A stretch of 7,488 nucleotides of DNA from Deltaproteobacteria bacterium (GCA_016934695.1 JAFGSH010000049.1:1-7488), one strand, 5' to 3'. Shown: positions 1 to 6,540, counted from the first letter of the stretch. The notes: a model not told the origin generated them from the sequence alone. Program-made: numbers and translations.

Positions 1-114
1 AACGAATTACGACGGTTCATCAACTACTATAACGGAGTTAAACCCCATAAAGGAATTGGCGGCCTGACCCCGGAGGAAAAACTGATTCAATATTTTTACC
101 CCGAAAAACTGTAA
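1..114 (+). CDS. Integrase-type (DDE) transposase, C-terminal fragment
   Basis: The window opens inside a reading frame of 37 codons ending in TAA at 112-114. The peptide contains FINYYN, then KPHKGIGGLTPEEKL, the typical C-terminal end of rve/integrase-core transposases of IS3/IS481-like elements, where a YYN..RPH..L.. motif lies after the last catalytic Glu. The DDE residues themselves would lie before base 1, so activity cannot be judged. The reading frame is AT-rich compared with the genes that follow, which fits transferred DNA. The right end of the element should lie soon after the stop. TCTCACA at 129-135 could be an end, but the matching left end is outside the window, so this is a guess. 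The exact IS family is not determined. Confidence 0.75.
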   Translation, partial: NELRRFINYYNGVKPHKGIGGLTPEEKLIQYFYPEKL

Positions 115-152
115 ACAACGGTCGACTTTCTCACAGCTAAGATATTAATCCA

Positions 153-286
153 TTACTCTTTGTAAAATGCGTCCGTCTCCCGCTCAGCGGCCTGCAACGC
201 CACGATGGGGCATCCCCGCGGACACGCTTCCTGCGCCCCCCACACAGCTCTTCGTCGATCTCGATGATTGTGAGCACCACCTTCAT
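153..286 (-). pseudogene. Probable remnant of a 4Fe-4S ferredoxin-like gene, frameshifted
   Basis: Reading the minus strand from an ATG at 286 gives MKVVLTIIEIDEELC, the usual lead-in to a ferredoxin CxxCxxCxxxCP cluster. The frame then becomes nonsense at a run of six G. One frame over, the sequence continues as AQEACPRGCPIVALQ and ends in AFYKE with TAA at 153-155. The two halves together look like a small 4Fe-4S protein that has lost the second and third cluster cysteines and its reading frame. The total of 134 nt is one short of a multiple of three, consistent with a small deletion. An AGGA lies on the minus strand 10 nt upstream of the ATG. It would be transcribed divergently from the gene at 420. 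Both matches are short, so chance or a sequencing error at the G-run is possible. Confidence 0.4.
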
Positions 287-352
287 CTGATCACCATCCT
301 GAGTGGGTTTTTGTGTCCCCTATCGTATCGGACCCTGGGGGGGTGGGGACGC

Positions 353-381
353 TTGACCTGCCCGGCGTGAGCGGGTATACT
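353..381 (+). promoter_or_regulatory. Sigma70-type promoter for the oxidoreductase gene
   Basis: TTGACC at 353-358 (5 of 6 to the -35 consensus) and TATACT at 376-381 (5 of 6 to the -10) are separated by exactly 17 nt. Transcription would start near 388, leaving a leader of about 32 nt. A strong ribosome binding site, GGGGAGG, lies at 404-410, nine nt before the ATG at 420. A G-rich run lies immediately upstream of the -35. Confidence 0.7.
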
Positions 382-419
382 CGTGCCACATTAATATATA
401 ACTGGGGAGGTATCTCGGT

Positions 420-2120
420 ATGGCGCATGGGAAAAGAATTATTGTAATCGGCGGTTCCGCCGCAGGTCCCAAGGCAGCCGCCAAGGCGCGGAGACTTGAC
501 TACCATGCCGATATCGTTATCCTGCAGAAGGCCCCCGATCTTTCCATGGCCTCCTGTGGATATCCGTACTATGTCGGCGGTTATTTTGACGACCGAAATA
601 TGCTCCTGTGCACGCCGACGGGGGTAACACGGGATCCCCTCTACTATCTCAATGCGAAGGGGATCGAGGCAAGGACGAGCACCGAGGTGACGGCGATTGA
701 CCGGAAGGCCAAGACCGTTTCCTGCACGAATTTACTGACGGGCGAAAAGGAACAACTCGCATACGACAAGCTCGTCATCGCCACGGGCGCCGTTCCCAAG
801 ATGCCCCCCATCCCGGGGACCGACCTCGACGGCGTCACCACGCTCCAGTCGATGCAGGACGCCGATTTTCTCCGCAGGGTGCGCGACGAGGGGAAGATCA
901 AGAAGGCCGTCGTTATCGGGGGCGGACTGATCGGGATCGAGACCTGCGAGGCCCTCCAGCTGGCGGGGATCGATATCACGGTCATCGAATTGTTGCCACA
1001 GCTCCTGACTTTTCTCGACTGGGAGCTCGCCAAGCTGGTCGAAAACCACGTGCGGGACAAATCGGCGAATGTGATTACCGACAACGGGATCATCGAATTC
1101 CTGGGAGAGGGCGGGAAGCTGACCGGCGTAAAGCTCCGGAACGGGGCCGAACTGGACTGCGAGCTGGCCGTGGTCGCCATTGGAGTGACCCCCAACGTGC
1201 GTCTGGCGAAGGAGGCGGGACTGAAGATAGGCGATCTGGGTGGAATCGAGGTCAATGAATACATGCAGACCTCCGATGAAAATATCTACGCCGTGGGGGA
1301 CTGCGTCGAATCTCTCAACCGGATAACAGGGAGAAAGGTCCTGGCCCCCTATGGGGACCTCGCCAACCTGCAGGGGCGCGTGGCGGGAGAGAACGCGGCG
1401 GCGGGAAACAGCGCCATCTTCCCGGGGACCATCCAGACGGGGATATGCAAGGTCTTCGATTTTGCGGCGGGTTCCACCGGCCTCTCCGAAACAACGGCGA
1501 ACAAGCTGGGCTACAAGGATATCATCACGGTGGTCAACGCGAGTCCCGACAAACCCGGTTTTATGGAGGGACAGCTCCTGGTCACCAAGTTGGTTGCCGA
1601 CCGGAAGACCGGAAAGATTCTCGGGGCGCAATGTATCGGCCCGGGGAACGTGAGCAAGCAGATCGCCCAGTGGGCGATGGCCATCCAGGGAAATCTCTGT
1701 ATTGAGGATATCGTGAATGCCGATCTCCCCTACGCACCTCCCTTTTCACTCGCCATCGATCATTTCATTGCGACAGCCCACATCATGCAGAACAAGATGA
1801 AGGGGAGAATGAAGGGCATATCGGTGGTGCAGGTCAAAAAGAAACTGGAAGACCGTGAGACCCCCTTCATCCTGGATGTCAGGGGTCCGGACGAGTATGA
1901 GGAGGTGCGCCTGGGCATCGGGGAGGCCCTGATCCCCCTCGGCGCCCTGCGCAAGAGGCTGCATGAAATCCCCGAAGACAAGGAACGGGAGATCATCTGC
2001 TTCTGCAAGATATCTCTCAGAGGGTATGAAGCGGCGCTCGTTCTTGAGGCAAACGGCTGGAAGAACGTGAAGGTAATGGAAGGCGGCATCATGGCGTGGC
2101 CGTACCCGCGGGAGAAGTAA
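420..2120 (+). CDS. FAD-dependent CoA-disulfide/persulfide reductase fused to a rhodanese domain
   Basis: 566 residues. The N-terminal part is a pyridine-nucleotide disulfide oxidoreductase: FAD-binding IIVIGGSAAG at about 7-16, the single redox Cys46 in SMASCGYPYY (the CoA-disulfide reductase signature, one Cys rather than CxxxxC), the NAD(P)H motif VVIGGGLIGIE at 164-174, the second FAD motif NIYAVGDC at 288-295, and a C-terminal dimerisation domain to about 455 with YAPPFS (Tyr438), matching the Tyr region of CoA-disulfide reductases. From about 465 a rhodanese domain follows (ILDVRGPDEY at 484-493) with a candidate persulfide Cys529. This architecture matches known CoADR-RHD and NADH-dependent persulfide reductases, which reduce CoA disulfide, CoA persulfide or polysulfide in the cytoplasm. 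Substrate choice cannot be read from sequence. The rhodanese loop CKISLRG lacks the Gly of the common CxxGxR form. The ATG is chosen from its ribosome binding site and the immediately following FAD motif. Confidence 0.92.
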   Translation: MAHGKRIIVIGGSAAGPKAAAKARRLDYHADIVILQKAPDLSMASCGYPYYVGGYFDDRNMLLCTPTGVTRDPLYYLNAKGIEARTSTEVTAIDRKAKTVSCTNLLTGEKEQLAYDKLVIATGAVPKMPPIPGTDLDGVTTLQSMQDADFLRRVRDEGKIKKAVVIGGGLIGIETCEALQLAGIDITVIELLPQLLTFLDWELAKLVENHVRDKSANVITDNGIIEFLGEGGKLTGVKLRNGAELDCELAVVAIGVTPNVRLAKEAGLKIGDLGGIEVNEYMQTSDENIYAVGDCVESLNRITGRKVLAPYGDLANLQGRVAGENAAAGNSAIFPGTIQTGICKVFDFAAGSTGLSETTANKLGYKDIITVVNASPDKPGFMEGQLLVTKLVADRKTGKILGAQCIGPGNVSKQIAQWAMAIQGNLCIEDIVNADLPYAPPFSLAIDHFIATAHIMQNKMKGRMKGISVVQVKKKLEDRETPFILDVRGPDEYEEVRLGIGEALIPLGALRKRLHEIPEDKEREIICFCKISLRGYEAALVLEANGWKNVKVMEGGIMAWPYPREK

Positions 2121-2175
2121 ACGATACTCCGGCTGTGCAGACGGCGCAGGCGGCCAGGAACGGGGGATCCGCAGT

Positions 2176-2991
2176 ATGAAATATCGGGCGAAACCCATTC
2201 TTTGTCTTCCGGGCATTCTTCTCGTGATTATGGCGTGCAGCACGGTCCCCATCACGGGGAGGACCCAGTTCAGCCTCGTCCCGCCGTCGAGCATGCTCTC
2301 CATGAGCCTCCAGCAGTACGATGAGTTTCTGAAGGAGAATCCGGTCAGCACCGATACGGCCTCGACGGCCCTGGTCAAGAAGGTCGGGGGGCGCATCCGG
2401 CAGGCGGTGGAGCGGTACTTTGTCGAACACGGGATGCGGGATGAACTGAAGAACTACGCCTGGGAGTTCAACCTCATCGAAAGCAAAGAGGTCAACGCCT
2501 GGTGCATGCCCGGCGGGAAGGTGGCTGTCTATACAGGAATCCTTCCCGTCACGCAGGATGAGGACGGACTGGCCGTCGTTATGGGGCACGAGATCGCCCA
2601 TGCCGTCGCCGGTCACGGCGGGGAGCGGATGAGCCACCTCCTCGCGGTGCAGATGGGGGGTCTGGCCCTGGCTGTGGCGATGGCCGAGAAGCCGGAGTCC
2701 TCCCGAAACCTCTGGTTCGCCGCCTTCGGCCTGGGGGCGCAGGTGGGGTTCATCCTCCCCTACAGCCGCGTCCAGGAGTACGAGGCGGACCGCCTGGGAC
2801 TGATCTTTATGGCCATGGCCGGGTACGAGCCCCGTCATGCCGTGACGCTGTGGGAGCGCATGGCGGCGCAGAAGGAGGGGAAGGGGGGTCCGCCGGCCTT
2901 CCTGAGCACGCACCCGACCGATCAAACGCGTATTGAGGCTATCAAAAGGGCCCTCCCGGAGGCGATGCGGTACTACCGGAAACCGTCTTAG
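2176..2991 (+). CDS. M48-family zinc metalloprotease, predicted lipoprotein
   Basis: 271 residues. A basic start (MKYRAK) and a hydrophobic stretch lead to IMAC, a plausible lipobox with Cys21 as the lipidated residue, so the protein is expected on the periplasmic side of a membrane. PITGRTQF follows at about 25-32, a common opening of secreted M48 proteases. The zinc site is HEIAH at 138-142 (His138, Glu139, His142), with the third ligand probably Glu201 in EYEAD at 201-205. STHP at 244-247 is also typical of the family. A hydrophobic stretch around 160-195 is usual for M48 folds. The likely role is envelope protein quality control, as for BepA/LoiP-like enzymes, but no substrate is indicated. 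The gene begins 55 nt after the oxidoreductase with no terminator between, so co-transcription is likely. GGGGGA at 2162-2167 serves as ribosome binding site. Catalytic residues appear intact. Confidence 0.9.
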   Translation: MKYRAKPILCLPGILLVIMACSTVPITGRTQFSLVPPSSMLSMSLQQYDEFLKENPVSTDTASTALVKKVGGRIRQAVERYFVEHGMRDELKNYAWEFNLIESKEVNAWCMPGGKVAVYTGILPVTQDEDGLAVVMGHEIAHAVAGHGGERMSHLLAVQMGGLALAVAMAEKPESSRNLWFAAFGLGAQVGFILPYSRVQEYEADRLGLIFMAMAGYEPRHAVTLWERMAAQKEGKGGPPAFLSTHPTDQTRIEAIKRALPEAMRYYRKPS

Positions 2992-3034
2992 CACAGGGGA
3001 AAAGGGCACGTTGTCTTATTCTTCCCCTTCGGGC

Positions 3035-3063
3035 TTCAGGCCCGTCCCGGTATCTGGTATGAT
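3035..3063 (+). promoter_or_regulatory. Extended -10 promoter for hisF
   Basis: TATGAT at 3058-3063 (5 of 6) is preceded by TG one base upstream (3055-3056), an extended -10. A weak -35, TTCAGG at 3035-3040, is 17 nt away. Transcription would start near 3070, giving a leader of about 28 nt. A small CGGGC/GCCCG hairpin overlaps the -35 region and has no T-run after it. Confidence 0.5.
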
Positions 3064-3097
3064 CCGGCGCAATGACAGGACACGGAGGGAAGTACGT

Positions 3098-3865
3098 ATG
3101 GATGTGGTAAGGATCATGCCCTGCCTCGACATGAAGGACGGACGGGTGGTGAAGGGGGTCCACTTTGTCGAGCTCAGGGACGCGGGCGATCCCGTCGAGA
3201 ATGCCGCGTACTATCAGGAAGAAGGGGCCGATGAACTGGCCATGCTTGATATCGCGGCGACCGTTGAGAACCGGAGGACGCGGCTCGAGTGGATCAGGAA
3301 GGTCGCCGCGGTGATTGATATCCCGTTGACGGTCGGCGGCGGGATCGCCGGCCTCGAGGGCATCGAGATGGTCCTTGATGCCGGTGCCGACAAGGTATCC
3401 ATGAACAGCGCGGCCGTCGGAGCCCCGGACCTGGTGAGACAGGCATCTGAGCGTTTCGGAACCGCTACGGTGACCGTGGCCGTGGACGCCCGGAGGAACA
3501 GGGAGATGCCCTCAGGGTTTGAACTGGTCGTCTCCGGAGGCACGAAGCCTGTCGGCAGGGATGCGGTAGCCTGGGCCGGGCAGTGCCGCGATCTGGGAGC
3601 GGGGGCAATCCTCCCCACAAGCATGGATGGAGACGGCACGCTGGCCGGCTATGATCTGGAATTCACACGAGCCGTCGCAGACGCCGCGGCGGGTATCCCC
3701 GTCATCGCCTCGGGCGGAGCGGGTACGCTGGAACACTTCTACGAGGGCGTCGTCAAGGGAGGCGCCCGGACCCTTCTGGCCGCCTCGGTCTTCCACTATC
3801 GGACCCTGAGGATCAGTGAGGTGAAGGAGTATCTAAGGGGTAAAGGGATTCCCGTTATCCTGTAA
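3098..3865 (+). CDS. hisF: Imidazole glycerol phosphate synthase cyclase subunit HisF
   Basis: 255 residues, full length for HisF. With HisH this subunit makes imidazole glycerol phosphate and AICAR from PRFAR and ammonia in histidine biosynthesis, in the cytoplasm. The (beta/alpha)8 barrel is clear: PCLDMKDGRVVKG at 8-20 carries catalytic Asp11, and VAVDARR carries catalytic Asp130. The phosphate-binding loops VGGGI (79-83) and SGGAG (205-209) are present, and AASVFHY lies near the end. The loop ILPTSMDGDGT at 171-181 has Pro173 where the Thermotoga enzyme has Leu, and the protein includes the segment MPSGFELVVSGGTKP. I recall both as recurring in a subset of HisF proteins. The frame is open upstream to 2933, but ATG 3098 is preceded by GGAGGGA at 3084-3090 and matches family N-termini. 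No hisH, hisA or other his gene is in view. Confidence 0.93.
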   Translation: MDVVRIMPCLDMKDGRVVKGVHFVELRDAGDPVENAAYYQEEGADELAMLDIAATVENRRTRLEWIRKVAAVIDIPLTVGGGIAGLEGIEMVLDAGADKVSMNSAAVGAPDLVRQASERFGTATVTVAVDARRNREMPSGFELVVSGGTKPVGRDAVAWAGQCRDLGAGAILPTSMDGDGTLAGYDLEFTRAVADAAAGIPVIASGGAGTLEHFYEGVVKGGARTLLAASVFHYRTLRISEVKEYLRGKGIPVIL

Positions 3866-3874
3866 GGATATTTC

Positions 3875-3910
3875 AAAAAAGGGGGCCGGACCTTTCGCCT
3901 GACCCCCTCT
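3875..3910 (-). terminator. Intrinsic terminator between convergent hisF and SDR genes
   Basis: GGGGG at 3881-3885 pairs with CCCCC at 3903-3907, and the stem extends inward with one mismatch to about 11 pairs. On the minus strand the stem is followed by six T (complement of 3875-3880), which makes it a good terminator for the SDR gene. On the plus strand the following CTCTTTCC is a weaker T-tract, so it may also stop hisF transcripts. Confidence 0.75.
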
Positions 3911-3919
3911 TTCCTGACA

Positions 3920-4726
3920 TTACTTGACAAACTCCGGTGAGGCGACGGTGCAGCCGCCGTCCATGAGGATCGTCTCTCCCGTCGTGTAACTCGAGGCGTC
4001 TGATGCCAGGTAGATCACCGCTCCAGCCATCTCGTCGGGTTCACCGATCCTGCCGAGGGGGACATGCTTCGCCATCTCTGCCTTTTCCGCCTTGGCCTGT
4101 TCCTCGGGGAGGTGGAACCAGTGTGAGTCGAGCATCTTGGTGGTCACCGGCCCCGGCGCGATGGCGTTCACCCTGATGTTGAACGGGGCCAGCTCGAGGG
4201 CCATCGACTTGGTCGCCATGATGACGGCGGCCTTCGAGATCGAATAGATCCCGACGTACGGTTCCGGCTTGTACCCGTCCATCGAGGCCGTGTTGATGAT
4301 GGATCCTGATCCCTGCTCCTTCATGATGCGCGCGACGGCCTGGCTCATGAAGTAGAGCCCCTTCAGGTTGAGATTCATAATGGTGTCCCAGAGCCGTTCT
4401 TCGTTGTCCAGGATAGTCCCCATCGCCGGCGAACAGCCGGCATTATTGACCAGGATGTCGATCTTCTTGAATTCCTTCATCACGGCGTCCACCAGTGTCT
4501 TGATATTGTCTATCTTTCCGATGTGGGCGGCGATGGGCACGGCCTTCCTGCCCAGTCTCCGCACCTCCGCGGCGACCTCCTCAAGGTCCGGCAGCTTCCT
4601 GCTGGTGACGACGACGTCGGCTCCGGCCTGTGCCAGGCCGAGCGCGGCCGCCCGTCCGATTCCTCTGCTCCCGCCGGTGACGACGGCCACCTTTCCTTCA
4701 AGGGAAAAACGCGATAAGTCTGTCAT
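3920..4726 (-). CDS. Short-chain dehydrogenase/reductase (SDR), FabG-like
   Basis: 268 residues, a classical SDR that oxidises or reduces an alcohol/carbonyl pair with a nicotinamide cofactor in the cytoplasm. The motifs are complete: TGGSRGIG at 17-24 (cofactor loop), NNAG at 94-97, Asn120 in NLKG, Ser148, and Tyr161/Lys165 in YSISK. The C-terminus has the usual ITGE-like TTGETILMDGG. Ser42-Arg43 after the second strand suggests NADP(H) preference, which is inference. The residues around the active site do not reveal the substrate, and 3-oxoacyl-ACP reductase-like or other alcohol dehydrogenase roles are all possible. The ATG at 4726 has a strong ribosome binding site, GGAGG (complement of 4734-4738), seven nt upstream. 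It lies 98 nt downstream of the aminotransferase on the same strand. Confidence 0.9.
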   Translation of the reverse strand: MTDLSRFSLEGKVAVVTGGSRGIGRAAALGLAQAGADVVVTSRKLPDLEEVAAEVRRLGRKAVPIAAHIGKIDNIKTLVDAVMKEFKKIDILVNNAGCSPAMGTILDNEERLWDTIMNLNLKGLYFMSQAVARIMKEQGSGSIINTASMDGYKPEPYVGIYSISKAAVIMATKSMALELAPFNIRVNAIAPGPVTTKMLDSHWFHLPEEQAKAEKAEMAKHVPLGRIGEPDEMAGAVIYLASDASSYTTGETILMDGGCTVASPEFVK

Positions 4727-4763
4727 GGTGTAACCTCCATTCGTTGTGTGCTTGGGTAGAACG

Positions 4764-4786
4764 CCCTCCCCGCGCCGCGGGGAGGG
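4764..4786. repeat. Perfect 11-bp GC-rich inverted repeat between aminotransferase and SDR
   Basis: CCCTCCCCGCG at 4764-4774 and CGCGGGGAGGG at 4776-4786 are exact reverse complements around a single C. As RNA this gives a very stable hairpin of about 9 pairs with a 5-nt loop. No T-run follows on either strand, so it is not a standard intrinsic terminator. It may protect the upstream message from 3' decay, attenuate read-through into the SDR gene, or be a copy of a dispersed repeat. Confidence 0.7.
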
Positions 4787-4806
4787 ACGCTTCCGGTCAA
4801 CGTCGG

Positions 4807-4829
4807 AAAAAATAGGGGATGTTCCTACT
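4807..4829 (-). terminator. Weak terminator-like hairpin at the aminotransferase stop
   Basis: On the minus strand AGTAGG (4829-4824) can pair with CCTATT (4816-4811), with one G-U pair and a 7-nt loop, followed by four more T (4810-4807). The TAG stop codon is inside the stem. The stem is short, so any termination would be partial. Confidence 0.3.
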
Positions 4830-6129
4830 TTGAAGATTCGACGTACTCCACAATCTTTTTCGCCAGCGTATGCATCGTTTCCTCGAATTTACCCTCGTCC
4901 TTCTCCAGCAGCGTCAACCGGAATCCCGGAAGGGCGGTGAAGAATGATGTCAGCGGGACCACGCAGATCCCCGTTGCTCCGAGAAGGTAGTATACAAACC
5001 GTTTGTCGTTCTCTATATTTGCGTTCGTGATCTCTTCAACATAGGTTCTTATGGGGGCTGGTTTTATGCGCAACTTCTGCTTGTCGTTGAGCACCGCCTC
5101 GTTGAAGACGATCGTCATGTAGAAGGCCCCGTTTGTCCTGTTCACCACGATATACGGGACATCCTTGAGGATGTTGTACGCCACGTTGGAGAGCTTCTCG
5201 TAGTGCCTGATCCTGGCGCCCAGATAGTTCTGATACTCGGGGTGGGTCATGATCTTCGGTATGGATATCTGGGGGAGTGTCGTGGAGCAGACCTCGGACA
5301 TCTTCTGCGTCAGGATCGCTGCTATGTACCTCGCGAATATCTCGTCCTTGTCAGCGTTGTACACCTCGATCCACCCGCACCGTGATCCGGGCCAGGGGAA
5401 CTCCTTCGATATGCCCTTCATGCTCATCCCGGGGACATCCCCGATGATGTCGGAAAGGGGAAGGGTCTTGTACCCGTTGTACAGGATGTTCCGGTACGTC
5501 TCGTCGAAGATGAGGAAGAGGTCTTGCTTTTGAGCGATCTCCACGATCCTCCTGAGGCTCTCTTCCGGATAGACGAACCCGGTGGGGTTGTCGGGGTTGA
5601 TAACCAGGATGCCGACGATACTGGCGTGACTTTTCACCTTCCGCTCGAGCTCTGCGATATCGGGATGCCAGTTGTGGTACGGGTTCATCCGGTAGGTGTT
5701 CGGCGGAAAAGAGGCGTGGTGGATCTCCGCGAGAAGATGAGTGGAGTATGTCGGCTCCGGCATGATGATGCGGGCATCGATCCGTATGGAGCTGTATGAC
5801 CGCGCGATCGCGTCGCCGAGACCGTTGAAGAAGATGATGTCATCCTTGGTCATCCGGTGCTTTCCCCGCTTGTTGACCTCTTCCGCGAGAAACTCCCTGG
5901 TCTCCTCCATCCCCTTGGTGGGCGAATAGGCGTACGAGACATCGTCGTGGATGATCTCCGTCAGCGTCTCCTTCATCCATTCGGGGATCTTCTCCCCCTT
6001 GATCACCGGATCGCCGATATTTTCCCAGGTGACCTCGGTCCCGTACTCCTTCAGTTTCTCCGCAACATTGACGATGTTGCGGATCTCGTACGCTATCCCC
6101 GTTCCGCTCTTTGCGATATCGAATCTCAT
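4825..6129 (-). CDS. PLP-dependent aminotransferase, class I/II
   Basis: 434 residues from the ATG at 6129. This is a fold-type I aminotransferase that moves an amino group between an amino acid and a 2-oxo acid in the cytoplasm. NPDNPTG at about 178-184, DETY at 209-212 and the Schiff-base Lys242 in GISKEFPWPGSRCGW mark the PLP site. Arg404 in GFRLTLLE is the expected carboxylate-binding residue. The segment SYAYSPTKGMEETREFLAEE at 71-90 is the usual substrate-side region. It resembles the MRFDIAKSG-starting group of bacterial aminotransferases, whose amino acid specificity I cannot assign. A TTG 18 nt further upstream (6147) is in frame but overlaps the GGAG ribosome binding site (complement of 6142-6145), so the ATG is preferred although the spacing is a long 12 nt. 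It is the first gene of a minus-strand pair with the SDR. Confidence 0.9.
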   Translation of the reverse strand: MRFDIAKSGTGIAYEIRNIVNVAEKLKEYGTEVTWENIGDPVIKGEKIPEWMKETLTEIIHDDVSYAYSPTKGMEETREFLAEEVNKRGKHRMTKDDIIFFNGLGDAIARSYSSIRIDARIIMPEPTYSTHLLAEIHHASFPPNTYRMNPYHNWHPDIAELERKVKSHASIVGILVINPDNPTGFVYPEESLRRIVEIAQKQDLFLIFDETYRNILYNGYKTLPLSDIIGDVPGMSMKGISKEFPWPGSRCGWIEVYNADKDEIFARYIAAILTQKMSEVCSTTLPQISIPKIMTHPEYQNYLGARIRHYEKLSNVAYNILKDVPYIVVNRTNGAFYMTIVFNEAVLNDKQKLRIKPAPIRTYVEEITNANIENDKRFVYYLLGATGICVVPLTSFFTALPGFRLTLLEKDEGKFEETMHTLAKKIVEYVESSK

Positions 6130-6173
6130 GGTCGTCTCTTTCTCCAAAAAATTTTATCTGGAATTCTAAAGCT

Positions 6174-6202
6174 ATAGTACAAGTTATAAAAAAATTCTAC
6201 AA
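6174..6202 (-). promoter_or_regulatory. Possible promoter for the aminotransferase
   Basis: The stretch 6146-6206 is strikingly AT-rich in an otherwise GC-rich window. On the minus strand TTGTAG (6202-6197) and TACTAT (6179-6174) are 17 nt apart, matching 3 and 4 of 6 consensus bases, and would start transcription near 6167. TATAAC (6188-6183) is an alternative -10 without a good -35. The exact elements are uncertain. Confidence 0.35.
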
Positions 6203-6347
6203 AAATCTCCTGCGGCACGAATATGAATGCGGCGGGAGAGGTGATGGACTCGGCTTCTTAAGAGGGGTTTTGACGTGGCAGGCGCAGCAGATCCTTGCTT
6301 CCCCGATAAGCACAGTAATGGTGAGGAAGACGGGGAGGAAACGCACC
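6203..6347. other. Intergenic stretch with no recognised feature
   Basis: I see no gene, RNA or repeat here. A minus-strand frame crosses it and includes a hydrophobic run followed by CCACH, but it has no ribosome binding site and its reading frame continues from the antisense of the riboswitch, so it is not called. Confidence 0.5.
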
Positions 6348-6377
6348 TTGACAGAGGCTTGATGAAAGGGGTATGTA
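6348..6377 (+). promoter_or_regulatory. Promoter for the B12 riboswitch-permease transcript
   Basis: A perfect -35, TTGACA, lies at 6348-6353, with a weak -10, TATGTA at 6372-6377, 18 nt away. Transcription would begin near 6384, just before the riboswitch. The weak -10 overlaps a dyad at 6374-6393, which could mean an added regulator. Confidence 0.5.
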
Positions 6378-6393
6378 TAGACCCTACTATACA
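6374..6393. repeat. Operator-like dyad TGTATAG-N6-CTATACA
   Basis: TGTATAG at 6374-6380 and CTATACA at 6387-6393 are exact inverted repeats with a 6-nt spacer (ACCCTA). The dyad overlaps the -10 and predicted start of the riboswitch transcript and ends right at the riboswitch P1 stem. It could be a repressor site or simply chance. Confidence 0.45.
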
Positions 6394-6540
6394 CGGACGG
6401 ATGTGAGGAAGAGGGGTGAGAATCCCCCGCTGCCCCGCAGCCGTGAAGGGAACGAAAGCCCATGCAGCCACTGACCCGAGATGACCGGGACGGGAAGGCG
6501 GGCCGGTAGGTCGCCCTGAGCCGGAAGACCGGTCCGTCCG
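6394..6540 (+). promoter_or_regulatory. Cobalamin (adenosylcobalamin-type) riboswitch
   Basis: The stretch follows the cobalamin riboswitch consensus in order. P1 is CGGACGG (6394-6400) with CCGTCCG (6534-6540). Then come GGAAGAGGGGTGAGAATCCC at 6407-6426, GCTGCCCCGCAGCCGTGAAG, ACGAAAG, the B12 box AGCCACTG at 6466-6473, GGGAAGG at 6492-6498, and the 3' segment GAGCCGGAAGACCGG, which corresponds to the consensus GAGUCAGGAGACC. Binding of cobalamin to this RNA would reduce expression of the downstream permease, the normal role of this family. The riboswitch ends 129 nt before the permease start. Confidence 0.93.

Noticed and set aside
333..349. G-rich run before the first promoter, considered as a G-quadruplex
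   Set aside because: It has one seven-G and one four-G run only, which is too few separate tracts for a confident call.
167..370. 67-codon plus-strand frame starting MRPSPAQRP
   Set aside because: No ribosome binding site or family resemblance, and it lies antisense to the ferredoxin remnant and across the promoter.
732..1631. 299-codon minus-strand frame
   Set aside because: It is antisense to the clearly conserved oxidoreductase gene, and its composition is typical of a GC-rich shadow frame.
2089..3009. 306-codon minus-strand frame
   Set aside because: It is antisense to the M48 protease gene, whose catalytic motifs are intact on the plus strand.
2995..3050. AGGGGAA/TTCCCCT and CGGGC/GCCCG pairings considered as a terminator after the protease
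   Set aside because: The first has a large loop, neither is followed by a T-run, and the region is better explained by the hisF promoter.
6197..6463. 88-codon minus-strand frame with a hydrophobic run and CCACH
   Set aside because: No ribosome binding site is present, half of it is antisense to the riboswitch, and no family is recognised.
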